In this document: positions 1 to 7,719 of the stretch, piece after piece
Layout: the number at the start of each line of letters is the position of its first letter
How positions within the stretch are numbered: position 1 is the stretch's first letter
DNA from: Arthrobacter stackebrandtii
GTDB taxonomy: Bacteria > Actinomycetota > Actinomycetes > Actinomycetales > Micrococcaceae
NCBI RefSeq assembly: GCF_017876675.1
Contig: NZ_JAGIOI010000001.1
Span: forward strand, 2,418,001-2,482,000
Direction: 5' to 3'
DNA length: 64,000 nt
Notes under the pieces: generated by a model
Seen by the model: only the letters and a program-made list of their open reading frames with translations
What the model was told of the DNA's origin: nothing
The model's database searches: none
Made by a program: the position numbers and the translations under genes

Positions 1-810
1 CAGGGATACGTCCATCATGGGGTCGGCGCGGTGCATCTGGCGGCGCACAAACACCACGGCCAGGGCCACGCCAACCACGATCAGGCCAAGGTTGAGCAGG
101 GAGAAGCCGGATTGGGCAATTTCCTTGATGCCGAAGATTGCCGGAACCATGGCGCCGAAGGACAGCAGGATGCTCCAGACGTCGATTCTGCCCGGGTTCG
201 GGTCCTTGGACTCGGGCACGAAGATCGGCGCCAGGATCAGCAGCGGGACCAGCACGGGGACGGACATGAGGAACACCGCACCCCACCAGAAGTGCTCCAG
301 GATGAAGCCGCCCACGATGGGGCCGAGCGCCGCGCCGCCGGAGAAGCCGGCAGCCCAGATGGCGATGGCCGTGCGTCGCTGGGCGGGGTGGAGAAACAGG
401 TTGCGGATCAGCGACAGTGTTGCCGGCATCAGCATGGCGCCAAAGAGGCCCAGCAGGGCGCGGTAGCCGATCAGGGCGCCGGCGGTGGGGGCGAAGGCTG
501 CGAACGCGGAGACCACGGCGAAGCCGGTGCTGCCGATCAGCAGGAGCTTGCGGCGGCCAAACCTGTCCGTCATGCTGCCCATGGGGACCAGCAGGGCCGC
601 CAGGACAAGCGGGTAGATGTCGATGATCCACAGCAGCTCGGACGCGGACGGTGTCAGCGCCAGCGAGATGGAGGGGATGGCAAAACTCAACACCGTGTTG
701 TCCACGGAGATCAGCAGGACGGGCAGCATCAGCACCGCCAGGGCGATCCATGAGCGTGTGCCGGCGCGGGGGGTGCTGTCCAAGGTTGGGGTGGTCAGTG
801 TTGAAGCCAT
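1..810 (-). CDS. DHA2-type MFS drug-efflux transporter (C-terminus cut off by window edge)
   Basis: Reading the minus strand from ATG at 810 gives 270 open codons with no stop before the window edge, so the C-terminal half lies outside. The N-terminus has a short polar stretch, then alternating hydrophobic helices. The MFS signature between helices 2 and 3 is visible as GSMTDRFGRRKLL, and SGGAALGPIVGGFILE matches the helix-5 antiporter motif of DHA2 proton-coupled exporters. The family exports toxic cationic or hydrophobic compounds; the substrate here is unknown. It diverges from a TetR gene across two dyads, which suggests that regulator represses it. Confidence 0.88.
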   Translation of the reverse strand, partial: MASTLTTPTLDSTPRAGTRSWIALAVLMLPVLLISVDNTVLSFAIPSISLALTPSASELLWIIDIYPLVLAALLVPMGSMTDRFGRRKLLLIGSTGFAVVSAFAAFAPTAGALIGYRALLGLFGAMLMPATLSLIRNLFLHPAQRRTAIAIWAAGFSGGAALGPIVGGFILEHFWWGAVFLMSVPVLVPLLILAPIFVPESKDPNPGRIDVWSILLSFGAMVPAIFGIKEIAQSGFSLLNLGLIVVGVALAVVFVRRQMHRADPMMDVSL

Positions 811-824
811 GACACTAATTCTAT

Positions 825-859
825 ACCGTCTGGACGGTTTACTGTACCGACTGGACGGT
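825..859. promoter_or_regulatory. Tandem TetR-type operators between divergent efflux and regulator genes
   Basis: Two related 14-bp dyads lie in the 79-bp divergent gap: ACCGTCTGGACGGT at 825-838 (arms perfect) and ACCGACTGGACGGT at 846-859 (one arm mismatch). Their centres are 21 bp apart, about two helical turns, so two dimers could bind the same face. The position between an MFS pump and a TetR gene is the classical arrangement for autoregulation plus pump repression. Binding is inferred. Confidence 0.7.
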
Positions 860-889
860 GTACTTCATCACGTCTTGTAGGCTGGTCGA

Positions 890-1471
890 ATGACTAAACA
901 GCCCTCGGCGCGTGAACGGGTCCTCACCAGCTATATCGACCTCTTGATCAGCGACGGCCCGCAGGCGGCAACCCTGGATGCCGTGGCCGCCGCGGCCGGC
1001 GTCTCGAAGGGCGGGCTGCTGTACCACTTCAAGAGCAAGGAAGCACTGACGGACGGGCTGCTGGCCCAGCTGCGTGAATACGCCGAGCAGGACTTTGCCG
1101 AGATGGCCGAAGACCCCGAAGGATGCGCCGTGTACTACCTGCGCACGAGCGTCTTTGGCGGGAGCCCCTTCGACCGCAGCATCGTCGCCGCCCACCGACT
1201 GATCCAAAGCGATGACGACACCGTCCGACAGGCCTTCATTGAACTGCATGCCCGGTGGTTTGAACTGATCCTCAGCGACGTTGCCGACCTCGCCGTCGCC
1301 CGCGCCATCATGCTCCTGGGCGACGGCATGTACTACAACGCGGCACTGTTCGGCTTCCCCGTCCCCACGAAAAAGGGCAGCGGCGGTCCGGCCGGTGGGG
1401 AACAGGAAACCATGGACCTGGAGTCGCTCCTTGCCATCGTGGCACGCATGAGGTCCACGCCAGCGCCTTAG
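890..1471 (+). CDS. TetR/AcrR family transcriptional regulator
   Basis: A 193-residue protein with a typical TetR N-terminal helix-turn-helix at about residues 28-49 (TLDAVAAAAGVSKGGLLYHF), including the conserved G-x-LYxHF recognition-helix end. The ligand-binding C-terminal part is divergent, as usual for the family. It is transcribed divergently from the DHA2 exporter, and the shared gap carries two dyad operators, so it most likely represses both genes until a drug-like ligand binds. The inducer cannot be read from the sequence. Confidence 0.9.
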   Translation: MTKQPSARERVLTSYIDLLISDGPQAATLDAVAAAAGVSKGGLLYHFKSKEALTDGLLAQLREYAEQDFAEMAEDPEGCAVYYLRTSVFGGSPFDRSIVAAHRLIQSDDDTVRQAFIELHARWFELILSDVADLAVARAIMLLGDGMYYNAALFGFPVPTKKGSGGPAGGEQETMDLESLLAIVARMRSTPAP

Positions 1472-1509
1472 CGTGCGCGTGCGGGCCCCCGACCTATAGG
1501 GTTAAGGGC

Positions 1510-1959
1510 ATGACCATCAACCCAGAGCTGCAGGGGCGCAGCTACGCATTGAGCGATCCGTACAGTGTCGGCCGGGAGTCCGTCCGCGACTTCGCCAGAG
1601 CCGTCAAGGCCACCAATGCAGCCCACTTTGACGTTGCCGCCGCGCAGGCCCTGGGCCATGCCGACCTCGTGGCGCCGCCCACCTACGCCATCATCGTGGC
1701 CCAGCGTGCCGACGCCCTGCTGATCAACGACCCCGATTCCGGCATCGACTTCTCCCGTGTCGTCCATGCGGAGCAGAAATTCACGCACCACCGCGCCATC
1801 ACGGCCGGCGATGAGCTCGTGGCCGAATTGCATGTAGATGGCGTCCGCGGCATGGGAGGCGGGGCCATGATTACCACCCGCGCAGAAATTTCCACCGTCG
1901 GCGGCGTTGCCGTCGCGACCACCGTTTCCGCCATCCTGGTCCGCGGGGAGGGGCAGTAA
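1510..1959 (+). CDS. MaoC-like (3R)-hydroxyacyl-ACP dehydratase, N-terminal FAS1-DH type (HadA-like)
   Basis: A 149-residue protein of the FAS1-dehydratase/MaoC N-terminal type. It has the VAPPTYAII segment near residues 54-62 and HAEQKFTHHRAITAGDEL in the middle, both typical of HadA or HadC. This type lacks the catalytic Asp/His pair and pairs with a HadB-type subunit. The stop overlaps the start of the next gene (TAATG), implying translational coupling and a heterodimer. In mycobacteria hadA and hadB act in FAS-II elongation. In a Micrococcaceae-like organism without mycolates the exact acyl substrate is uncertain. Confidence 0.85.
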   Translation: MTINPELQGRSYALSDPYSVGRESVRDFARAVKATNAAHFDVAAAQALGHADLVAPPTYAIIVAQRADALLINDPDSGIDFSRVVHAEQKFTHHRAITAGDELVAELHVDGVRGMGGGAMITTRAEISTVGGVAVATTVSAILVRGEGQ

Positions 1960-2390
1960 TGAGCATCAACATTGCAGATTTGGCCGTGGGCACCGAGATC
2001 GGCTCACGCACACTCGAGATCTCCCGCGCGGACCTCGTCAAGTACGCCGGCGCGTCCGGGGACTTCAACCCGATCCACTGGAACGACCGCTTCGCCCGCG
2101 AGGTTGAGCTGCCCGGCGTCATCGCCCACGGCATGTTCACCATGGGTGCCGCCGTGCAGCTGGTGACCGACTGGATCGGCGACCCCTCCGCCGTCGTCTC
2201 CTATGGAACGCGCTTCACCAAGCCCGTCCCCGTGGCCGACGTCGCCGGCGCCCCGGGTGCCGTGGTGGAGGTTTCCGGGGTGGTTGGTGCGCTGGATTCC
2301 GACGCCGGGACCGCACGCATCGATCTCACCGTCACCCTGGAGGGACAAAAAGTTCTGGTCAAGGCCCAAGCCGTGGTCCGCCTGACGTGA
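1959..2390 (+). CDS. MaoC-like (3R)-hydroxyacyl dehydratase catalytic subunit (HadB-like)
   Basis: A 143-residue hot-dog-fold protein with the hydratase-2 signature at residues 30-60: AGASGDFNPIHWND followed by LPGVIAHGM. The likely catalytic pair is Asp35 and His40. It starts by TAATG overlap with the HadA-like gene, and its stop overlaps the GTG of the MFS gene. It probably forms the active site of a heterodimer that dehydrates (3R)-hydroxyacyl thioesters in fatty-acid metabolism. An enoyl-CoA hydratase role in degradation is an alternative. Confidence 0.87.
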   Translation: MSINIADLAVGTEIGSRTLEISRADLVKYAGASGDFNPIHWNDRFAREVELPGVIAHGMFTMGAAVQLVTDWIGDPSAVVSYGTRFTKPVPVADVAGAPGAVVEVSGVVGALDSDAGTARIDLTVTLEGQKVLVKAQAVVRLT

Positions 2391-3757
2391 ACCCTGGCCC
2401 CGCAAGCCAGGTAACCGCCTGGCGCAACGGCGTTGTCACCGCATATGCCGGTTCCGGACTGGTGTTTGCCAGCTGGGTTTCCCGCATCCCGGCCATCCGC
2501 GACGACCTGGGCCTGACGCCCGGGCAGGTGGGGCTGCTGCTGCTGTCCATGTCGCTGGGCTCCTTTGTGTCCGTGGCCATGTCGGGGCTGGTGGTGCTGC
2601 GGCTCGGGTCCAAGCTGACCTCGCGGCTGGGCACCGTCATCCAGACCATTGGCGTCATCGTCATGGGGCTCGGGGCCACCGTCTTTGCCGAGACGCTGGT
2701 GGTGGGTGCCGGACTGGTCATCCTGGGCCTGGGCACCGGAAGCTGGAACACGGCCTCCAACATTGAGGGCGCGGCAGTGGAGCGCGCGCTGGGCCGGCAC
2801 ATCATGCCGCGCCTGCACGGCTCGTTCAGCATCGGCACCGTGGCCGGCGCCGGGCTCGGGGCCCTGGCCGCATCCATGCACATTCCCGTGGCCGTCCACC
2901 TTTCGGCGATTGCCGTCATCGTGTGCACGGCCGTGCTGATCGGCACCAAGTACTACCAGGCGGACAAGGCAGGGACCGAGGCCACCGAAGTGGACCTCGG
3001 CGAGTCCGGCGCCGTCCCGGGCACCGGACCCATCCCGGTCATCACCGCCGCTACAACGGCGCCTGGCTCCGGATCTGCCGGCACGGGCCGCAAGGCCGAC
3101 AAGAAGGCAGGGCAGGCAAAGATCGCCGCCGCCTGGCGCGATCCCCGCACGCTCATGCTCGGCGCCCTCGTGCTCGGCCTGGGCCTGGCAGAAGGTGCGG
3201 CGGGGGACTGGGTGGCCCTGGCGATGGTGGACGGCTACGACTCCACCGCCGCCATCGGCGCCGTCGGCTACGGCATCTTTGTCTCCGCCATGACCATCGG
3301 CCGCTTCGCCGGCACCGTGGTCTTGGACAAGTATGGCCGGGTGGCCGTGCTGCGCGTTGGGGCCGCCCTGGCCGTCATCGGCCTGGGGCTGTTCGTGTTC
3401 GCGCCCAGCGCCCCCGTGGCCCTGGCCGCTTTGGTCTTCTGGGGCCTGGGCTCCGCGCTTGGCTTCCCCGTGGCCATGTCTGCAGCCTCCGACGACCCCG
3501 AACAGGCCGCCGCGCGCGTCTCGGTTGTCTCCACCATCGGATACGGCGCGTTCCTTGGCGGCCCGCCCCTGCTGGGCCTGCTGGCCGAACACGTTGGCGT
3601 GCTGCACTCCCTGCTCGCGGTCCTCGGCCTGCTCGTCGTGGCATTCTTCCTCACACCGGTGGTGCGCCGCCCCGCAGCGCTGGATGCCCCGCCGGCTGCC
3701 GGCGCCGCCGGCCACGCGGACACGGCAGTTCCGGCAGGCGATAGTGTGGAAGGGTGA
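2387..3757 (+). CDS. MFS transporter (YbjJ-like)
   Basis: A 456-residue polytopic membrane protein with about 12 predicted helices and a polar Ala/Gly/Lys-rich central loop around residues 195-245, as expected between two six-helix MFS halves. The N-terminal stretch FASWVSRIPAIRDDLGL resembles YbjJ-type major facilitator proteins. The GTG start at 2387 overlaps the hadB-like stop, and its own stop overlaps the GTG of murB by four bases, so the four genes from 1510 to 4869 are probably one transcript. The substrate is unknown. Confidence 0.85.
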   Translation: MNPGPASQVTAWRNGVVTAYAGSGLVFASWVSRIPAIRDDLGLTPGQVGLLLLSMSLGSFVSVAMSGLVVLRLGSKLTSRLGTVIQTIGVIVMGLGATVFAETLVVGAGLVILGLGTGSWNTASNIEGAAVERALGRHIMPRLHGSFSIGTVAGAGLGALAASMHIPVAVHLSAIAVIVCTAVLIGTKYYQADKAGTEATEVDLGESGAVPGTGPIPVITAATTAPGSGSAGTGRKADKKAGQAKIAAAWRDPRTLMLGALVLGLGLAEGAAGDWVALAMVDGYDSTAAIGAVGYGIFVSAMTIGRFAGTVVLDKYGRVAVLRVGAALAVIGLGLFVFAPSAPVALAALVFWGLGSALGFPVAMSAASDDPEQAAARVSVVSTIGYGAFLGGPPLLGLLAEHVGVLHSLLAVLGLLVVAFFLTPVVRRPAALDAPPAAGAAGHADTAVPAGDSVEG

Positions 3758-4869
3758 ACGCGCAAACATCCCTCAGCTCCCTGACCACCCTTGAAGTGGG
3801 CGGCCCCGCACGCAACTATGTTGTGGCTACCACGGAGGCGGAGATCATTGCCGCCGTCAAGGCAGCGGACGCGGGGGGCGAGCCGCTGCTGATCATTGGC
3901 GGCGGCTCCAACCTGGTCATCTCGGACGAAGGCTTCGACGGCACCGTCCTGAAGATCGCCAGCCGGGGCTTTGTGGCCAACTCGGAAGACTCCTGCGGCG
4001 GGGCGTCCGTCGTGGTCCAGGCCGGCCACGACTGGGACGACTTTGTCCACCAAACCGTCCTGCACGCATGGAGCGGGCTCGAGGCACTGTCCGGCGTCCC
4101 CGGCAGCGCAGGGGCCACCCCCGTGCAGAACGTGGGCGCCTACGGCTGCGAGGTGGCCCAGACGATCGCCGCCGTCCGCACCTGGGACCGCGAGAAAAAC
4201 GCTGTCCACACCTTCACCAACTACGAACTCAACTTCGGCTACCGCGACTCCCTGCTCAAGCAGACCACGGTCAACGGCTCTCCCCGCTACGTGGTCCTGA
4301 CCGTCGAGTTCCAGCTGCTGCTCGGCCGGATGAGCGCCCCCGTCAAGTACGCCGAGCTGGCCCGCCGCCTCGACGTGGAGGTCGGCAAGCGCGCCAACTC
4401 CCTCGAGCTGCGCCGCACTGTCCTGGCCCTGCGCGCATCCAAGGGCATGGTCCTGGACCCCGCCGACCGCGACACCTTCTCCACCGGCTCCTTCTTCACC
4501 AACCCCATCGTCCCCGCCGAGGTCGCCGCCACGCTGCCCGAGACCGCCCCCCGCTGGCCAGCCGGCGACCTCGTGAAGCTCAGCGCCGCCTGGCTCATCG
4601 AGCACGCCGGGTTCTCCAAGGGCTGGGGCCTGGCCGGCGAGCTGTCCGCCGCCACCTCGGGTGCCGCTGGAACCGCTGCTGCCCAGCCCGACGCCGGGAC
4701 CCCGCCACGCGCTTCCCTTTCCACCAAGCACACCCTCGCCATTACGAACCGTGGCGGCGCCCAAGCCGAAGACATTCTGGCGATTGCGCGGCAGGTGCGC
4801 TCCGGCGTCGAACGCCAATTTGGCATCACCCTGGTCCCCGAGCCGGTCCTGGTGGGCTGCTCCCTCTGA
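3754..4869 (+). CDS. murB: UDP-N-acetylmuramate dehydrogenase MurB
   Basis: A 371-residue FAD enzyme that reduces UDP-GlcNAc-enolpyruvate to UDP-MurNAc with NADPH in cytoplasmic peptidoglycan precursor synthesis. Seen directly are the N-terminal LTTLEVGGPAR, the FAD-binding IIGGGSNLVISD (Gly-rich loop at residues 49-53), the GVPGSAGATPVQNVGAYG segment, and TGSFFTNPI with Ser246 as the likely proton donor. The C-terminal half carries an extended variable loop (about residues 300-330, rich in Ala, Pro and Thr). The GTG start overlaps the preceding stop by four bases. Confidence 0.95.
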   Translation: MNAQTSLSSLTTLEVGGPARNYVVATTEAEIIAAVKAADAGGEPLLIIGGGSNLVISDEGFDGTVLKIASRGFVANSEDSCGGASVVVQAGHDWDDFVHQTVLHAWSGLEALSGVPGSAGATPVQNVGAYGCEVAQTIAAVRTWDREKNAVHTFTNYELNFGYRDSLLKQTTVNGSPRYVVLTVEFQLLLGRMSAPVKYAELARRLDVEVGKRANSLELRRTVLALRASKGMVLDPADRDTFSTGSFFTNPIVPAEVAATLPETAPRWPAGDLVKLSAAWLIEHAGFSKGWGLAGELSAATSGAAGTAAAQPDAGTPPRASLSTKHTLAITNRGGAQAEDILAIARQVRSGVERQFGITLVPEPVLVGCSL

Positions 4870-4930
4870 CGCGCCACGGACAGTCCTTGGGAGTCGGTTT
4901 GAGCCGCTGCCACGAGCTGTCCGCGCGGCC

Positions 4931-4988
4931 GCCGTCCATATTGGCCAATGCCGCTGTTATTCCACCGGCAGGGATCAATATGGGCTGC
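4931..4988. repeat. Degenerate copy of a ~58-bp palindromic repeat (upstream of the AbiEi-like gene)
   Basis: This 58-bp stretch matches 6221-6278 at 50 of 58 positions in direct orientation. Here the two arms (4931-4953 and 4966-4988) pair imperfectly, with about seven mismatches, while the downstream copy is perfect. The rest of the 304-bp gap 4870-5173 holds no convincing gene. A hairpin-forming REP-like element is the best description; its family is not recognised. Confidence 0.7.
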
Positions 4989-5173
4989 GTGAGCCACGAT
5001 GACCGGCGTGGACCAATTTCGGCGGCGTCGGGCTAGACCGGGTTTCATACCTGCGCGTATTCGTTTCACGCCAGAGAGTCATCATTGCTCCACAGGCATG
5101 GCTGCACACCACGACATCCACATTGTCTCGAATTTCCGCCATGTCACCGCCCTGACAGTGCGAGGCTGGGGGC

Positions 5174-6175
5174 ATGAAATATCCTCGACTCATTCGGGCA
5201 GCGGACGTGCGTCGTCTGGGGCAGGACCCCGCCACCTTGGCCAGACGGTGCCGCCAAGGCGAACTGGAACGGGTCTACCATGGCAGCTATGTCACCGCTG
5301 TTGAATGGCAGCAACTGTCAAGGGTTGAGCAGTACGGACTTGGGGTGAGCGCATTCAATGAGGCGGTGACGCGGCCCGCAGTGTTGTGCCACGCATCAGC
5401 CGCCCTACTATGGGGCCTGTGGATCGTGGGTGTGCCGGGGAGAACACACGTGGTGACGGAGACCCGGACCAGTGGACGGAGCACCAAGAACATAGCCCGG
5501 CATGTCGGCTCCCTGTCAGAGAGCATCGTGAGATGCGGTCCATTTCTGCTGACCGACAAACTGAGGACCACCATGGCCCTCATCAGTGAACTGGCCTTTC
5601 CCTATGCCGTAGCCATTTGCGATTCCGCACTGAGGCAGCCGGTAGCCAGACAGCAGGTCAACGCATTTAGGCCTATTGGCACTTTGCCGGGCGCGGAGGA
5701 GCCATCGTGGACCACGGACGGGCCACAGGGGCCGGCCCTGTCAGTGGACGAGTTGCGCTTGGCTGCCGCCAAACTGCCTACCCGGGCTGCCCGGAATCGC
5801 GTGAATGCAGTTATCAACTTTGCCTCGGGCTTGTCTGGGTCGGCCGGTGAATCCATTAGCCGGGCAAAGATGTATGAGCTTGGTTTTCCTGCGCCGGTGC
5901 TGCAAAAGGAGTTCACCCTACTCACTGGGAAGTCCGCCAACGTTGACTTTTGGTTTGAGGAACAGAACGTTGCCGGCGAGTTTGATGGCAAGGGAAAATA
6001 CCTGCGCGGCGACTGGTCCGGCGGATCGATGGAAGAACGGGTGTGGGCCGAAAAATGCCGCGAAGACGATATTCGCAGCCAAGGGGTGAGGTTCGTCCGA
6101 TGGACCTGGCGGGATATGAGCGACCGTGGCACCTTTGCCGCCTTGTTGCGCAGGGCAGGCCTGCCCCAGCGGTAG
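5174..6175 (+). CDS. AbiEi-antitoxin-like N-terminus with C-terminal PD-(D/E)xK-like nuclease domain
   Basis: A 333-residue protein. The N-terminus (MKYPRLIRAADVRRLG, then ARRCRQGELERVYHGSYV) is the winged-helix start seen in type IV AbiEi-family proteins. The middle has the CHASAALLWGL segment typical of actinobacterial members. The last 100 residues resemble a DUF559/Vsr-like fold: Asp258, then EFDGKGKY with Asp271-Gly-Lys273, then VRFVRWTWRDM. No AbiEii nucleotidyltransferase toxin is adjacent, so a classical toxin-antitoxin pair is not shown. Both sides carry the same palindromic repeat. A DNA-targeting or defence role is inference. Confidence 0.72.
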   Translation: MKYPRLIRAADVRRLGQDPATLARRCRQGELERVYHGSYVTAVEWQQLSRVEQYGLGVSAFNEAVTRPAVLCHASAALLWGLWIVGVPGRTHVVTETRTSGRSTKNIARHVGSLSESIVRCGPFLLTDKLRTTMALISELAFPYAVAICDSALRQPVARQQVNAFRPIGTLPGAEEPSWTTDGPQGPALSVDELRLAAAKLPTRAARNRVNAVINFASGLSGSAGESISRAKMYELGFPAPVLQKEFTLLTGKSANVDFWFEEQNVAGEFDGKGKYLRGDWSGGSMEERVWAEKCREDDIRSQGVRFVRWTWRDMSDRGTFAALLRRAGLPQR

Positions 6176-6220
6176 GCCTGCGTCAGGTGCCTCAGCCAGA
6201 TGTGGCCCGCAGCGGACGAC

Positions 6221-6278
6221 GCCGCCCATATTGGCCCCTGCCGCTGATATTTCACCGGCAGGGGCCAATATGGGCGGC
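6221..6278. repeat. Perfect 23-bp-arm palindrome (intact copy of the flanking repeat)
   Basis: The arms 6221-6243 and 6256-6278 are exact reverse complements over 23 bases (outer end GCCGCCCATATTGGCC), with a 12-nt AT-rich loop. The element lies 45 bp after the AbiEi-like stop, and no T-run follows, so it is not an obvious intrinsic terminator. Its degenerate partner lies exactly 1290 bp upstream, on the other side of the same gene. Confidence 0.85.
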
Positions 6279-6330
6279 AATCTTCGAGTGGGTGGGCCAT
6301 TTTGGGCGGCAGCGGCCATTATGAGCGGCA
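6263..6330. repeat. Three direct copies of the palindrome arm unit
   Basis: The 17-mer GGCCAATATGGGCGGCA at 6263-6279 (inside the right arm of the palindrome) recurs as GGCCATTTTGGGCGGCA at 6295-6311 and GGCCATTATGAGCGGCA at 6314-6330. The remainder of the gap up to 6513 is C-rich and shows no gene. Confidence 0.65.
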
Positions 6331-6513
6331 CGGCGTGCAGCCCCGGGCGTTTCGCCGCTGCCGCATCGACCGTTCCACCGCATAGCACCGCCCCGCTCGC
6401 ACCGACACCGCCCAGTACCGCCCGCACCGACCCCACCAACCCGCACCCCGTACCGGGGTAGGGGGGCAAGACGGCTCCCGGGTGTGATGTGTGCCGCGGT
6501 GGATCTTCATAGT

Positions 6514-6544
6514 GTTAATGGAAAGATCAGACTTTTCTATTAAC
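6514..6544. promoter_or_regulatory. Inverted repeat upstream of the desaturase gene
   Basis: GTTAATGGAAAG at 6514-6525 and TTTTCTATTAAC at 6533-6544 form a 31-bp dyad with two mismatched pairs in each 12-nt arm. It lies 36 bp before the desaturase ATG in a strikingly AT-rich patch of an otherwise GC-rich gap, so it probably overlaps the promoter. It could be the operator of a lipid-responsive or other regulator. No regulator gene is adjacent. Confidence 0.5.
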
Positions 6545-6579
6545 CTGGCGCACTTTGGCGGGCCAGGGCAAGGAGCCCC

Positions 6580-7704
6580 ATGTCGTCGGCAACACTTGAC
6601 AGCCCGGAAGTACTCGAAGACAGCGCCACTACGAAGCCGGTGCGGAAACGCCCGGAGCGTGACCGGCACGTCACGGACTTCATCAAGCTGACCGAACAGG
6701 TGCGCGCCGCCGGGCTCATGGAGCGCGACATCAAGTGGTACGTCACCCGCATCGTGCGCCAGAGCCTCGGCTACCTGGCCGTGTTTGCGCTGTTCCTGAC
6801 GCTGGGCCAGTCCTGGTGGCAGCTGGTCACCGCCGTCCTGTTTGCTTTCATGTGCACGCACACCGCCTTCCTCTCGCACGACGCCGCCCACCGCCAGGTC
6901 TTTGCCTCCGCCAAGAAGAACGCCTGGCTGGCCCGCATCGCCGGCAACCTGTTCGTGGGCCTGTCCTACGGCTGGTGGATGAACAAGCACGGCAAGCATC
7001 ACCTGAACCCGAACAAGATCGGCGTGGACGGCGACATCGATCCCGGCGCCCTCGTGTTTGATCCGGACAGCGCCGCCAAGCGCAAGGGCTTCGCCAAGTG
7101 GTTCGCCGCCCGCCAGGGGTACTTCTTCTTCCCGCTGCTGACCCTTGCCGCACTTGACCTGCACTTCTCCGCAGTCGGCCGGGTGCTGGACCGCAAGCAG
7201 GTAGTGCCGCAGCGCAAGACCGAGATTGCCTTCCTGTTTGTGCGCCTCGTGGTGCTCCCGGCATTCACCATCTGGTACCTGGGCTGGGCCATCGGCCTGG
7301 CGTTCATTGCCGTGCAGATCATGGCGCTGGGGCTCTACATGGGCGGCTCCTTCGCCCCGAACCACAAGGGCATGCCGCTGGTCCCCAAGGACGTCAAGAT
7401 CGACTTCATGCGCCGCCAGACCCTCATGAGCCGCAATATCTCCGGCGGCTGGTGGGTTGACGCCGGCATGGGCGGGCTGAACTACCAGATCGAACACCAC
7501 CTGTTCCCCACCATGTCCTCAAAGAACCTCAAGGCCGTCCAGCCCATGGTCATCAAGTACTGTGCAGAGCGCGACATCACCTACACGGAAACCACGCTCT
7601 GGAGCTCCTACATGATCGTGATGCGCTACCTGAACCGCGTCGGCCTGGGCCAGCGTGACCCCTTCGAATGCCCCGTCACGGCGAATTTCCGCTCAGCCCG
7701 CTAG
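6580..7704 (+). CDS. Membrane fatty acid desaturase (acyl-lipid type)
   Basis: A 374-residue integral-membrane di-iron desaturase. All three histidine clusters are present: HDAAH at 100-104, HGKHH at 137-141, and QIEHH ending at His306-His307. Hydrophobic spans lie around residues 62-95 and 205-260. It introduces a double bond into membrane acyl chains using O2 and electrons from an external donor. In Arthrobacter-like bacteria such enzymes help adjust fluidity, for example in the cold. The upstream dyad at 6514-6544 is a likely control site. Regiospecificity cannot be read from the sequence. Confidence 0.9.
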   Translation: MSSATLDSPEVLEDSATTKPVRKRPERDRHVTDFIKLTEQVRAAGLMERDIKWYVTRIVRQSLGYLAVFALFLTLGQSWWQLVTAVLFAFMCTHTAFLSHDAAHRQVFASAKKNAWLARIAGNLFVGLSYGWWMNKHGKHHLNPNKIGVDGDIDPGALVFDPDSAAKRKGFAKWFAARQGYFFFPLLTLAALDLHFSAVGRVLDRKQVVPQRKTEIAFLFVRLVVLPAFTIWYLGWAIGLAFIAVQIMALGLYMGGSFAPNHKGMPLVPKDVKIDFMRRQTLMSRNISGGWWVDAGMGGLNYQIEHHLFPTMSSKNLKAVQPMVIKYCAERDITYTETTLWSSYMIVMRYLNRVGLGQRDPFECPVTANFRSAR

Positions 7705-7719
7705 TCGTAAAGTGGGGGC

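Noticed and set aside
2201-4818. Two overlapping minus-strand frames above 500 codons across the MFS and murB genes
   Set aside because: They oppose genes with clear families and are His/Gln/Gly-rich, the usual look of antisense frames in GC-rich DNA.
5174-6175. Complete type IV toxin-antitoxin pair
   Set aside because: Only an AbiEi-like N-terminus is present. No AbiEii nucleotidyltransferase gene is adjacent on either strand.
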